Origin: Variovorax sp. Root473
Lineage (GTDB): Bacteria; Pseudomonadota; Gammaproteobacteria; Burkholderiales; Burkholderiaceae_C
DNA: 64,000 bases
Direction: 5' to 3'
NCBI RefSeq assembly: GCF_001426505.1
Contig: NZ_LMEV01000013.1
Location: forward strand, 248,001-312,000
The position numbers and the translations under genes were made by a program. Below the pieces are notes generated by a model. That model was given only the letters and a program-made list of their open reading frames with translations. It was not told where the DNA came from and did not search any database. Positions 54,504 to 63,100 of this stretch are shown piece after piece; position 1 is the first letter of the stretch; each line of letters starts with the position of its first letter.

Positions 54504-54535
54504 AAATCGCCCCGCGTGCCGGGGCGATTTTTTTT
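54504..54535 (+). terminator. Rho-independent terminator
   Basis: AAATCGCCCC (54504-54513) pairs with GGGGCGATTT (54521-54530), followed by five more T's. It insulates the ferritin-like gene from the ECF41 unit that begins 11 bases later. Confidence 0.9.
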
Positions 54536-54545
54536 GGCCGCGGGC

Positions 54546-54572
54546 TGTCACAGCGCGCGGCCCTCGAACGTC
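54546..54572 (+). promoter_or_regulatory. ECF41-type promoter of the sigma factor gene
   Basis: TGTCACA (54546-54552), 16 bases, CGTC (54569-54572). This is the published ECF41 target motif, and the same motif with the same spacing recurs at 55494. Transcription should start near 54579-54581, at or next to the ATG (54582), so the message would be leaderless. Confidence 0.8.
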
Positions 54573-54581
54573 TAATCGGGC

Positions 54582-55475
54582 ATGGACGACCCGACCCTCA
54601 CCTTCCACAGCCACCGCCGCCGCCTCCAGGGCATCGCCTACCGCATGCTTGGCTCCATGGCCGAGGCGGAAGAGGTGGTGCAGGACGCCTGGCTGCGCTG
54701 GCATGAGGCAGACAAGGCCAGTTTCGACAGCGCCGAAGCCTGGCTCGTGACCGTCGTCACGCGCCTGTCGATCGACCGGCTGCGCAGCGCCAAGGTCCAG
54801 CGCGAGCACTACATCGGCCCGTGGATGCCCGAGCCCACGCTCACCGGATCGCCCGACACGCCCGAAGAAACGCTAGCGCGCGCCGACAACATCTCCGTCG
54901 CGTTCCTCGCCGTGCTCGAGCGCCTGGCGCCCGAGGCGCGCGCCGCTTTTCTCATGCGCGAGGTGTTCGACGCCGACTACGACGAGATCGCCCAGACCCT
55001 GGGCAAGAGCGAGGCCGCCTGCCGCCAGCTCGTGCACCGCGCCAAGGCCCAGGTGCAGGAGGCCCGCCCGCGCTTCCAGGTCTCGCGCGAAACCCACCAG
55101 CGCCTGCTGCGCGCGTTCGCCGACGCCGCCGCACGGGGCAGCCTGCAGGACCTGAAGGCGTTGATGGCCGAGGACGTCGAACTCATCGGCGACGGCGGCG
55201 GCAAGGTGCAGACCTTCAGCAAGGTCCTGTGCGGCAGCCAACGACTGGCACAGCTGTACTTCGCGCTCTGGCGCCGCATGGGCGCCAGCGTGCGCATGGA
55301 GCTCGTCGAGCTCAACGGCGAGCCCGGCATGCTGCGCTTTCTCGATGGCCAACTCGAATCGGCCCAGACCTTCGAGATCGAGGGCGAGCGCATCGTGCGC
55401 ATCCGCGCGCAGCGCAACCCCGACAAGCTGGCGCGCATCGCACAGCTGTTCGCAGCCAAGGAAAAGTCCGACTGA
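54582..55475 (+). CDS. ECF41-group RNA polymerase sigma factor with fused regulatory domain
   Basis: A 297-residue sigma factor. Region 2 is HRRRLQGIAYRMLGSMAEAE then EVVQDAWLRW; region 4 is LERLAPEARAAFLMREVFDA with DEIAQTLGKSEAACRQLVHR. From about residue 175 a SnoaL-like C-terminal domain follows, containing the ECF41 hallmarks DGGGK and NPDKL. In this group the fused domain replaces an anti-sigma factor and both activates and restrains the protein. It should transcribe itself and the adjacent carboxymuconolactone-decarboxylase-family gene from the two matching promoters. Confidence 0.95.
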   Translation: MDDPTLTFHSHRRRLQGIAYRMLGSMAEAEEVVQDAWLRWHEADKASFDSAEAWLVTVVTRLSIDRLRSAKVQREHYIGPWMPEPTLTGSPDTPEETLARADNISVAFLAVLERLAPEARAAFLMREVFDADYDEIAQTLGKSEAACRQLVHRAKAQVQEARPRFQVSRETHQRLLRAFADAAARGSLQDLKALMAEDVELIGDGGGKVQTFSKVLCGSQRLAQLYFALWRRMGASVRMELVELNGEPGMLRFLDGQLESAQTFEIEGERIVRIRAQRNPDKLARIAQLFAAKEKSD

Positions 55476-55493
55476 AGAAAAAGTCGCGCAGGC

Positions 55494-55520
55494 TGTCACA
55501 GGGCCAAGGGCTGGCGCGTC
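55494..55520 (+). promoter_or_regulatory. ECF41-type promoter of the partner gene
   Basis: TGTCACA (55494-55500), 16 bases, CGTC (55517-55520), identical in motif and spacing to 54546-54572. It gives a leader of about 50 bases before ATG 55581. Confidence 0.8.
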
Positions 55521-55580
55521 TTCAGGGTGTAGCCAGCAGATTTCGTTCTCTTCCTCATCAACCACCCTGGAGTACATCCC

Positions 55581-56048
55581 ATGAGCCAAGCCCCCGCCCT
55601 CCGTCTCGCCTGGACCAAGTTCGCCCCCAAGTCCTTCCAGGCCATGATCGCCGTCAACGGCAGCTTCGAGTCGAGCACGCTCGGCAAGGTGCTGATCGAC
55701 CTCGTCTTTGCCCGCGTCTCGCAGATCAACGGCTGCGCCTACTGCCTGGACATGCACGTGCGCGACCTGCGCGTGCAGGGCGAGGACTGGCAGCGCATCA
55801 ACAGCCTGGCCACCTGGCGCGAGGTGAGCCTGTTCAACGAACGCGAGCGCGCCGCGCTCGACTGGGCCGAAACGCTCACGCGCCTGGCCGGCCACCACGC
55901 CGATCGCGATGCCGAGTTCGAAGCCCTGAAGGCCGTGTTCAGCGACCAGGAAATCGTCGAGCTCTCGCTCGCCGTGGCGCAGATCAACGCCTGGAACCGC
56001 CTGGGCGTGGGCCTGCGTTCGCAGGTCGTGGCCAAGGCGATGCCCTGA
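55581..56048 (+). CDS. Carboxymuconolactone decarboxylase/AhpD-like protein, ECF41 partner
   Basis: A 155-residue helical protein of the AhpD-like fold. The redox motif is INGCAYCLDMHVRDLRVQGE (CxxC plus His), followed by ERERAALDWAETLTRL and EIVELSLAVAQINAWNRLGV. Such proteins act as peroxidases or disulfide reductases. Genes of this family typically accompany ECF41 sigma factors, and this one carries the matching promoter. It converges with rlpA, three bases between stops. Confidence 0.95.
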   Translation: MSQAPALRLAWTKFAPKSFQAMIAVNGSFESSTLGKVLIDLVFARVSQINGCAYCLDMHVRDLRVQGEDWQRINSLATWREVSLFNERERAALDWAETLTRLAGHHADRDAEFEALKAVFSDQEIVELSLAVAQINAWNRLGVGLRSQVVAKAMP

Positions 56049-56051
56049 ACC

Positions 56052-57302
56052 TCAGCGCCGCTCGACCACCATCGGCGCGATGCGCAGGCTGTCGCGCAGC
56101 TGCGTGACGGCGTCGCCCGCCGCGTTGCGCGACGGGAATGGGCCGGCTTGCAGGCGGTGCGTGCCGGCTTCGCTGAACACGCGCAGCTGCGAGGCCAGCG
56201 TGGGCAGGCCGCGCGCGGCCTGGTTTCTCAAGCTCTCGGCGCCGTCGCGTTCGCGGAACGCGCCGAGCTGCACCCAGAAACCGGCGGCAACGGAAGATGG
56301 TGCCGAAGGCGTCGATGACGTGGCAGGTGCGGCGAGCGGGGCCAGCGGCGCAAGGTCGGTCACCACCATCGCTTCGCGCGGGCCGGCCGGCGCCTCGGGC
56401 GCCGACGGTGCAGCGGCCATCATCGGTGTCTGCGGTGTCTGCGGTGTCACGGGCATCGTCGCCACGGGTGTGGCCGGCGCCGCAGCAGCCGTCATCGCGA
56501 CCGGCGCGACCCAAGCCGATGGCACAGCCACCGGTGCCGCTGCCACCCGGATGGGCGCGGGGGCCGGCGCTGGTGCAGGTGCGGGTGCCGCGGCATAGGC
56601 CGTGCCCGCGTCGCGGCGCCAGGCGCCGGTGCGGATGTCTTCGTTGGTGATGCGCTCGATTTCCACGGGCGCCACGCCGCGCAGCAGGTCGAGCTTCAGC
56701 GCCGCCGTGTAGCTCAGGTCGATCACGCGGCCGTCCACGAAGGGGCCGCGGTCGTTCACCCGCACAATCACCTCGCGCCCGTTGGCCGGGTTGCGCACCC
56801 GCACGTAGCTGGGCAGCGGCAGCGTCTTGTGCGCGGCCGTCATGGCGTACATGTCGTAGGGCTCGCCGCTGGCGGTCGAGGCCGCATGGAACTTGCGGCC
56901 GTACCACGACGCGATGCCCGATTCGCTGAACGGCCGGTCGTCGGTGATCGGCTGGTAGCTGCGGCCCAGCACCGTGTAGGGCTTGCTGGTGCCGCCGCTG
57001 CTGCGGATGGGCTCGATGCGGGGCTCGGCGTCGGGCACGCGGTCGAGGTCGGCCGGGATGTTGCTGCCGGGGCCGTCACGCCCGCCGGCCACGCCGCCGC
57101 CGCTGCTTCGGGGTCCGCTGGCGCAGCCCGCGAGAAGTACGACGAAGGCGACCGCACACGCTGCGGCTACTCGTTGTCGATGGGGCCTGTGCCAGAAACA
57201 CCGCGGAACCGGCTCTGCCGGGCCGCTGGTGTTGCCCCCGGTGAGGGGGTTGGCGAAGCGACACGCAGTGCGCGCAGCCTGGGGGTGAGCCAATTCAGCC
57301 AA
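56052..57302 (-). CDS. rlpA: Septal ring lytic transglycosylase-type lipoprotein RlpA
   Basis: Up to 416 residues. The lipobox is VVLLAGC; the double-psi beta-barrel has FSESGIASWYGRKFHAASTA, YDMYAMTAAHKTLPLPSYVR and VRVNDRGPFVDGRVIDLSY with the catalytic Glu/Asp region; a long Ala/Pro-rich linker follows; the C-terminal SPOR domain (GFWVQLGAFRERDGAESLRN) binds denuded septal peptidoglycan. The only starts in frame are TTG at 57302 (overlapping the glnE stop) and TTG 57293, which put about 40 odd residues before the signal peptide; the true start is unclear. Confidence 0.88.
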   Translation of the reverse strand: MAELAHPQAARTACRFANPLTGGNTSGPAEPVPRCFWHRPHRQRVAAACAVAFVVLLAGCASGPRSSGGGVAGGRDGPGSNIPADLDRVPDAEPRIEPIRSSGGTSKPYTVLGRSYQPITDDRPFSESGIASWYGRKFHAASTASGEPYDMYAMTAAHKTLPLPSYVRVRNPANGREVIVRVNDRGPFVDGRVIDLSYTAALKLDLLRGVAPVEIERITNEDIRTGAWRRDAGTAYAAAPAPAPAPAPAPIRVAAAPVAVPSAWVAPVAMTAAAAPATPVATMPVTPQTPQTPMMAAAPSAPEAPAGPREAMVVTDLAPLAPLAAPATSSTPSAPSSVAAGFWVQLGAFRERDGAESLRNQAARGLPTLASQLRVFSEAGTHRLQAGPFPSRNAAGDAVTQLRDSLRIAPMVVERR

Positions 57303-60090
57303 AGACCGCCTTCCACAAGGCGAGCATGGCGTCGCGCTCGGCGCTCAGGGCGGGCGGCGTGACCTGCGTCGGCTCTTCGTTCAGGCGTGCGCGGTGCTGC
57401 ACGCGGCGCAGCTCGCGGTAGGCCTTGGCGGCGTCGCGGCCCACGCCTTCGGGCAGCAGCCCGGCCTTCTCGGCGCGCAGCAGCAGCGCGATGTTGCCCA
57501 GGTTGGGAATCAGCTCGGGGTGCGCACCCGAGGCCGACAGCACCAGGAACTGCACCGCGAACTCGGCATCGACCATGCCGCCGGGGCTGTGCTTCACGTC
57601 GAAGCGGTCGGCCTTCACGGGGCGGGCGCCACGCAGCTTGTTGCGCATGCCGATGATCTCGGCCTTCAGCGACTCACGGTCGCGCGGGGCGACCATCACG
57701 GCCTCGCGCACCTGGTCGAAACGCGCGCCCAGCTCGGCGCCGTGGTCGGCGCTGCCGAGCACGAAGCGCGCACGCGTCATGGCCTGGTGCTCCCAGGTCC
57801 ATGCGGTGTTGCTGCCGCGACCGAGCTGGTACTTTTCGTAGGCCTCGAAGCTGGTGGTGAGCAGGCCCGAATTGCCGTTGGGCCGCAGCGCGGTGTCGAT
57901 CTCGAACAGGTCGCCCTCGCGTGTTTTCACCGTGAGCCAGTTGATGAGCTTGCGCACGTAGGCCGCATAGACCTCGCCGGCGCGCTCGTCGTCATCGTCG
58001 TAGACGAACACGATGTCCAGGTCGCTGCCGTACCCCAGCTCTTTGCCGCCCAGCTTGCCGTAGCCGATGATCGCGAACTGCGCCACCTCGCGGTGCCGGT
58101 TGCGCACATGCGGCCAGCACCAGCGCGCGGTCACGCGCAGCGTGGTGTCGGCCAGCGCGCTGAGGTCGTCGGCCACCTGTTCGACGGTGATGCGGCCGTC
58201 CACGTCGCGCGCCAGCGTGCGGAACACCTCGGCGTGGTGGGCGTGGCGCAGCAGGTTCAGCAGGCGCTCTTCGTCGGCCTCGCCCGTGCGCGTGAGCGAG
58301 CTGTGACGCGCTTCGAGCTCGCGCTCGAATTCCTCGGCGATGAAGCGGCCCGAGAGCATCTCGTCGCTTGCCAGTTCGTCGATCACGCCGGGGTGCTGCA
58401 TGAGATAGCGTGCCGGCCATTTCGCGGCGCCCAGCAGGCGCAGCAGGCGCTCCTGCACGGCGGGGCGTTCGACCAGCAGCGCCAGGTAGCTCTCGCGGCG
58501 CATCAGCGGCTCGATCCAGTCGGCCCAGCGCATGGCGGCATCGACGTGGCGCGGCGTCTGTCCCGCGCCGTCGCCGTCGGGCTCCTTGAGCCACTGGCCG
58601 GTGCGTTGCACCAGCTGGCGCAGGCGGCCGCGGGTTTCTTCGCGCAGGGCCAGCACGCGCGGCGTTTCGCACCAGTCGCGGATGCGCTCGGCAAACACCG
58701 GCGGCAGGTCGTCGAGCAGATCGACCAGGTCGGCGGGTGCGGCGGATTTCTTGCCGTTGCACTTGCCGTTGCAGGGCTTCTCGCCGCCCAGCAGCTTGTC
58801 GAATTCCTGAGCCACGAACTCGCGGTGCGTGTCGAGCTGTTCCAAGAAGGGGCAGCAGTCGGCATAGCCCATCGACTGCGCGATCCAGCGCAGGTCGTCG
58901 TCGTTGACCGGCAGCACATGGGTCTGCTGATCGTCCAGGTACTGGATGCGGTGCTCCACGCGGCGCAGGAATTCGTAGGCCGCGGCGAGCGTGTCGGCCG
59001 TGTCCTGCGGCATGAGGTTGGCGCGCGCCAGCCGCTGCAGCGCGTCGAGCGTGGGCCGCGTGCGCAGCTCGGGGAACTGGCCGCCGCGCACCACCTGCAG
59101 CAGCTGCACGGTGAATTCGATTTCGCGGATGCCGCCGCGCGAAAGCTTCACGTCGTTGGCGCGCTCGGGGCGTCCGGCGCTGCGGCGCGCCGACTGCTCG
59201 CGGATCTGGCGATGCAGGATGCGCAGCGAATCGAACACGCTGTAGTCGAGGTAGCGGCGGAACACGAAGGGCAGCACCACGGTGCGCAGCGCCTGGGCCT
59301 GGCCCTCCTGCACCACGGCGCGTGGCGCGACCACGCGGCTCTTCATCCAGGCAAAGCGCTCCCATTCGCGGCCCTGCACCTGGAAATATTCTTCGAGCGC
59401 ATCCAGCGAGACCACGCTGGGCCCCGAGTTGCCGTTGGGCCGCAGCGCCAGGTCGACGCGGAACACGAAGCCGTGCTCGGTCACGTCGCCCACCAGCGCG
59501 TAGATGCGCTTCACGGCCCGCGCAAAGTACTCCTGGTTCGACAGCTTGCCGCGCCCGTCGGCATCGCCAGCCGTGTCGCCGTCGACGTCGTACAGGTAGA
59601 TGAGATCGATGTCGCTGGACACATTGAGTTCGCGCGCGCCGAGCTTGCCCATGCCGATCACCCACAGCTGCGAGCGCTGGCCCTCGGGGCCGAGCGGCGC
59701 GCCGTGCTGGGCGTCGAGTTCATGGCAGGCATCCTGGCAGGCGATGTCGAGCGCGAGTTCGGCCAGCTCGGTGACGGCCGTGGTCACCACCGCGAGCGGC
59801 GCCTGCTGATCGCAATCGAGTGTGACCAGACGTTCCATGACGAGCTGGCGCACGATGCGCAAGGCATCGCCGACGGCCACCCCGCGCGTGCGCAGGGCGT
59901 CGTAGGCGACGGTCATCGATTCGCGCCGGGGCTCGCCGGGCGGCAGCAATTCAAGCTCGGCCGCATAGCGGCGACGCAGTCGCTGGACGAATCGGGAACT
60001 GGAAGAAAACGCGGAAGGCGTCGGAATGGATGGCAACTGATTCACACTGGTGTGGGTTGGCGCGGAACCCGGCTCTAGGCTGGCGGTCAT
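57295..60090 (-). CDS. glnE: Bifunctional glutamine synthetase adenylyltransferase/deadenylase
   Basis: A 931-residue GlnE that adenylylates and deadenylylates glutamine synthetase in response to nitrogen status via PII. Two nucleotidyltransferase domains are visible: N-terminal GMGKLGARELNVSSDIDLIY and C-terminal GYGKLGGKELGYGSDLDIVF, each with the RPNGNSG stretch (ALRPNGNSGPSVVS; ALRPNGNSGLLTTS) and ERFAWMKSRVV/WEHQAMTRARFV. A short insert CNGKCNGKK lies in the central linker. ATG 60090. It is divergent from the yhdP-type gene, 25 bases apart. Confidence 0.97.
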   Translation of the reverse strand: MTASLEPGSAPTHTSVNQLPSIPTPSAFSSSSRFVQRLRRRYAAELELLPPGEPRRESMTVAYDALRTRGVAVGDALRIVRQLVMERLVTLDCDQQAPLAVVTTAVTELAELALDIACQDACHELDAQHGAPLGPEGQRSQLWVIGMGKLGARELNVSSDIDLIYLYDVDGDTAGDADGRGKLSNQEYFARAVKRIYALVGDVTEHGFVFRVDLALRPNGNSGPSVVSLDALEEYFQVQGREWERFAWMKSRVVAPRAVVQEGQAQALRTVVLPFVFRRYLDYSVFDSLRILHRQIREQSARRSAGRPERANDVKLSRGGIREIEFTVQLLQVVRGGQFPELRTRPTLDALQRLARANLMPQDTADTLAAAYEFLRRVEHRIQYLDDQQTHVLPVNDDDLRWIAQSMGYADCCPFLEQLDTHREFVAQEFDKLLGGEKPCNGKCNGKKSAAPADLVDLLDDLPPVFAERIRDWCETPRVLALREETRGRLRQLVQRTGQWLKEPDGDGAGQTPRHVDAAMRWADWIEPLMRRESYLALLVERPAVQERLLRLLGAAKWPARYLMQHPGVIDELASDEMLSGRFIAEEFERELEARHSSLTRTGEADEERLLNLLRHAHHAEVFRTLARDVDGRITVEQVADDLSALADTTLRVTARWCWPHVRNRHREVAQFAIIGYGKLGGKELGYGSDLDIVFVYDDDDERAGEVYAAYVRKLINWLTVKTREGDLFEIDTALRPNGNSGLLTTSFEAYEKYQLGRGSNTAWTWEHQAMTRARFVLGSADHGAELGARFDQVREAVMVAPRDRESLKAEIIGMRNKLRGARPVKADRFDVKHSPGGMVDAEFAVQFLVLSASGAHPELIPNLGNIALLLRAEKAGLLPEGVGRDAAKAYRELRRVQHRARLNEEPTQVTPPALSAERDAMLALWKAVFG

Positions 60091-60115
60091 AATTCCCGAC
60101 ACAGCGCGATCCTCA

Positions 60116-63100
60116 ATGAACGACACGGCGTCTTCCCCTTCACGTCTGCTCCAAATCACCGCTGTGACAGCGCGCTGGCTATTGGGTCTGCTCTTCGCTG
60201 CGTGGCTTCTGCTGGCGCTGTCAGTCGTGGTCCTGCACGCGTGGATTGTGCCGCGAATCGGCGATTTTCGCGGTGCACTCGAGGCGCAGGCTAGCAAGGC
60301 CATCGGTGTCCCGGTGCGTATCGGCGCCATCACCGCCCGTTCCGAAGGGCTATTTCCGGCCTTCGAATTGCGCGACGTGGTGCTGCAGGACGCAGACCAG
60401 CGCGAGGCCCTTCGCCTCGTGCGGGTGGTGGCGAGCGTGTCGCCGCGATCACTGTGGCGCCTGAATTTCGAGCAGCTCTACATCGAGGGCCCGCAGCTCG
60501 ACGTACGCCGCGACACTCAGGGAAAACTCCATGTGGCGGGATTGCACATGGAGACCGACACCACCGGAGAGACCCGCGCCGCCGACTGGTTTTTTGGGCA
60601 GCGCGAGTTCGTCATCGAAGGCGGCACCGTGCGCTGGACCGACGAGCAGCGCCGCGCCGAACCGCTGTTGCTGACCGACGTGCGCTTCGTGTCCCGCAAT
60701 GGCTCGCGTCGCCACGGCCTGCGGCTGGACGCCACGCCGCCGGCCGGCTGGGGCGAGCGCTTCACGCTGCGCGGCCAGTTTCGCCAGCCGCTGCTGTCGA
60801 TCCGCCGCGGCCACTGGCAGACCTGGAACGGCCAGCTCTATGCCGACCTGCCCCACATCGATGTCACCCGGCTGGGGCAGTACGTCTCGCTCGACGCGCG
60901 CATCCGCGAAGGCAACGGCGCGCTGCGCCTGTGGGCCGACGTGGACGACGGGCGCATCGTTGGCGGCGCGGCCGACCTCGGGCTGGACCGCGTCGACGCC
61001 TCGCTCGGCAAGGGGCTCCAGCCGCTGGTGCTGCGCGCCGTCACCGGCCGCCTGGCGGGGCACCTGAACGCCGACACCTTCGAGTTCTCGACCACCGCAC
61101 TGCAGTTCGACACCGCCGATGGCATGCGCTGGCCCGGCGGCAATCTGTGGCTGCAGCACACGCCGGCCAAGGGCCGCACGCCCGAGCAGGGCGCGCTGAA
61201 GGCCGACCGGCTCGACTTGGCCGCGCTGGCGCTCATCGCCGACCGGCTGCCGCTGGGCGAGGCCACGCACCGCGTGCTGGGCGCCTATGCGCCGCGCGGC
61301 CTCGTCGAACGCATCGACATGAACTGGCAGGGCGCACCCGACGCGATCGCGCGCTACCAGGCCAAGGGCCGGGTCAGTGGCCTGCGCGTGGCGTCGCAGC
61401 CGGCGCCGGCCGTGCAGAGTACGCCGGCGCCGGCGGGCACCCCTGCTGCGCCGCCGCGCGTGCACCCCGGCACGCCCGGCCTCAGCGGCGCCACGCTCGA
61501 CTTCGACGCCAGCCACACCGGTGGTACCGCCACGCTGGCCATGGCCAAGGGCACGCTCGAATTCCCCGGCGTGTTCGAAGACCCGGTGATTCCCATCGAC
61601 CGGCTCTCGACCCAGCTGCAGTGGAAGCTCGACAACGGCGCCATGCAGGTGCAGATGTCGAAGCTGCGCTTTGCCAACACCGACGCCGAAGGCGAGGCCG
61701 AGGCCAACTGGCGCACGAGCGAGCCCACCACCTCGAACAGCCGCGCGCAGTACCCCGGCGTGCTCGACCTGCAGGGCAAGCTCACGCGCGCCGACGGCAC
61801 CCGCGTGTTCCGCTATCTGCCGCTCGACATTCCGCAGCACACGCGCGACTACGTGCGCGAGTCGGTCGTCAAGGGCACGGCCAGCACGGTCGATTTCCGC
61901 GTGCGCGGCGACCTGCACGACATGCCCTTCATGGACCCGAAGCAGGGCGAGTTCCGCATCGCGGCCAAGGTGTCGGACGTGCACTACGCCTACGTGCCGC
62001 CGTCGCTCGCGGCCGCCACCGCGGCGCCGCCATCGCGCACCGGCCCGCCCGCCGCGCCGCCGCCCGTGTGGCCGGCGCTCACCGGCGTGTCGGGCGAGCT
62101 GGTGTTCGAGCGCGCGGGCATGCTGGTGCGCAACGCGCGCGGACGCATCGCGGGCGCGCCCGGTGTCGAGGTCACGAAGGCCGAGGCGCAGATCGCCGAC
62201 ATGTCGCACCACGCTGCGCTGCTGCGCGTCGATGCGCAGGCCAGGGGGCCGCTGGGCGAGGTGCTGCGCGCCGGCGCGCCGCTGGCCGGCGAGGCCGGGC
62301 CCTTCCTGCAGCGCGCGCGCGCCACCGGCTCGGCCGACTACAAGCTGCACCTCGACCTCCCGCTGGACAACGTCAACAACACGAAGGTGCAAGCGACCGT
62401 GGCGCTGGCCGACAACGAGCTGCAGGTGGTGCCCGAGGCGCCGCCGTTCACGCAGGCGCGCGGCACGCTCAGCTTCACCGACACCGGCTTCTCGCTGGCC
62501 GGCGTGCAGGCCCGGCTGCTGGGCGGCGACGTGCGGGTCGAAGGCAAGGGGCGCTTCAGCGGACCTCAGCGCGAACTGGCGCTGAAGGCGCAGGGCACGG
62601 TCAGCGCCGAGGGCCTGCGCGGCGCGCGCGAGGTCGACTGGCTCGCGCGCCTGGCCAGGCAGGCCACCGGCAGCACGCCGTACGCCGCCACCTTCTCGAT
62701 GCGCGACGACACGCCCGAGTTCTCGCTCACCAGCAGCCTGCAGGGGCTGGCGCTGCAGTTGCCTACGCCGCTCGTGAAGAGCGCCGAAGAACAGATGCCA
62801 TTGCGCATCGAAAAGAAGGTGCTCACGCGCGACGCCCGCCACGGCGCCACGCAGGATCAGCTCTCGCTCGAACTCGGCCGCATCGGCTCGATGCAGTACG
62901 TGCGCGAGCTCTCGACCACGGGCGAGGCGCGCGTGCTGCGCGGCGGCATCGGCATCGGGCTGGCGCCCGGCGAGACGGCGCTGCCGCCCGACCGCGGCGT
63001 GTTCGCCAACGTCAACGTCGCCAAGCTCGACATGGGCGCCTGGCAGACGCTGGTGGGTGCCAGCGCCGCGGCCGCCGCCGGCGGGGAACGCGCCGGCGAT

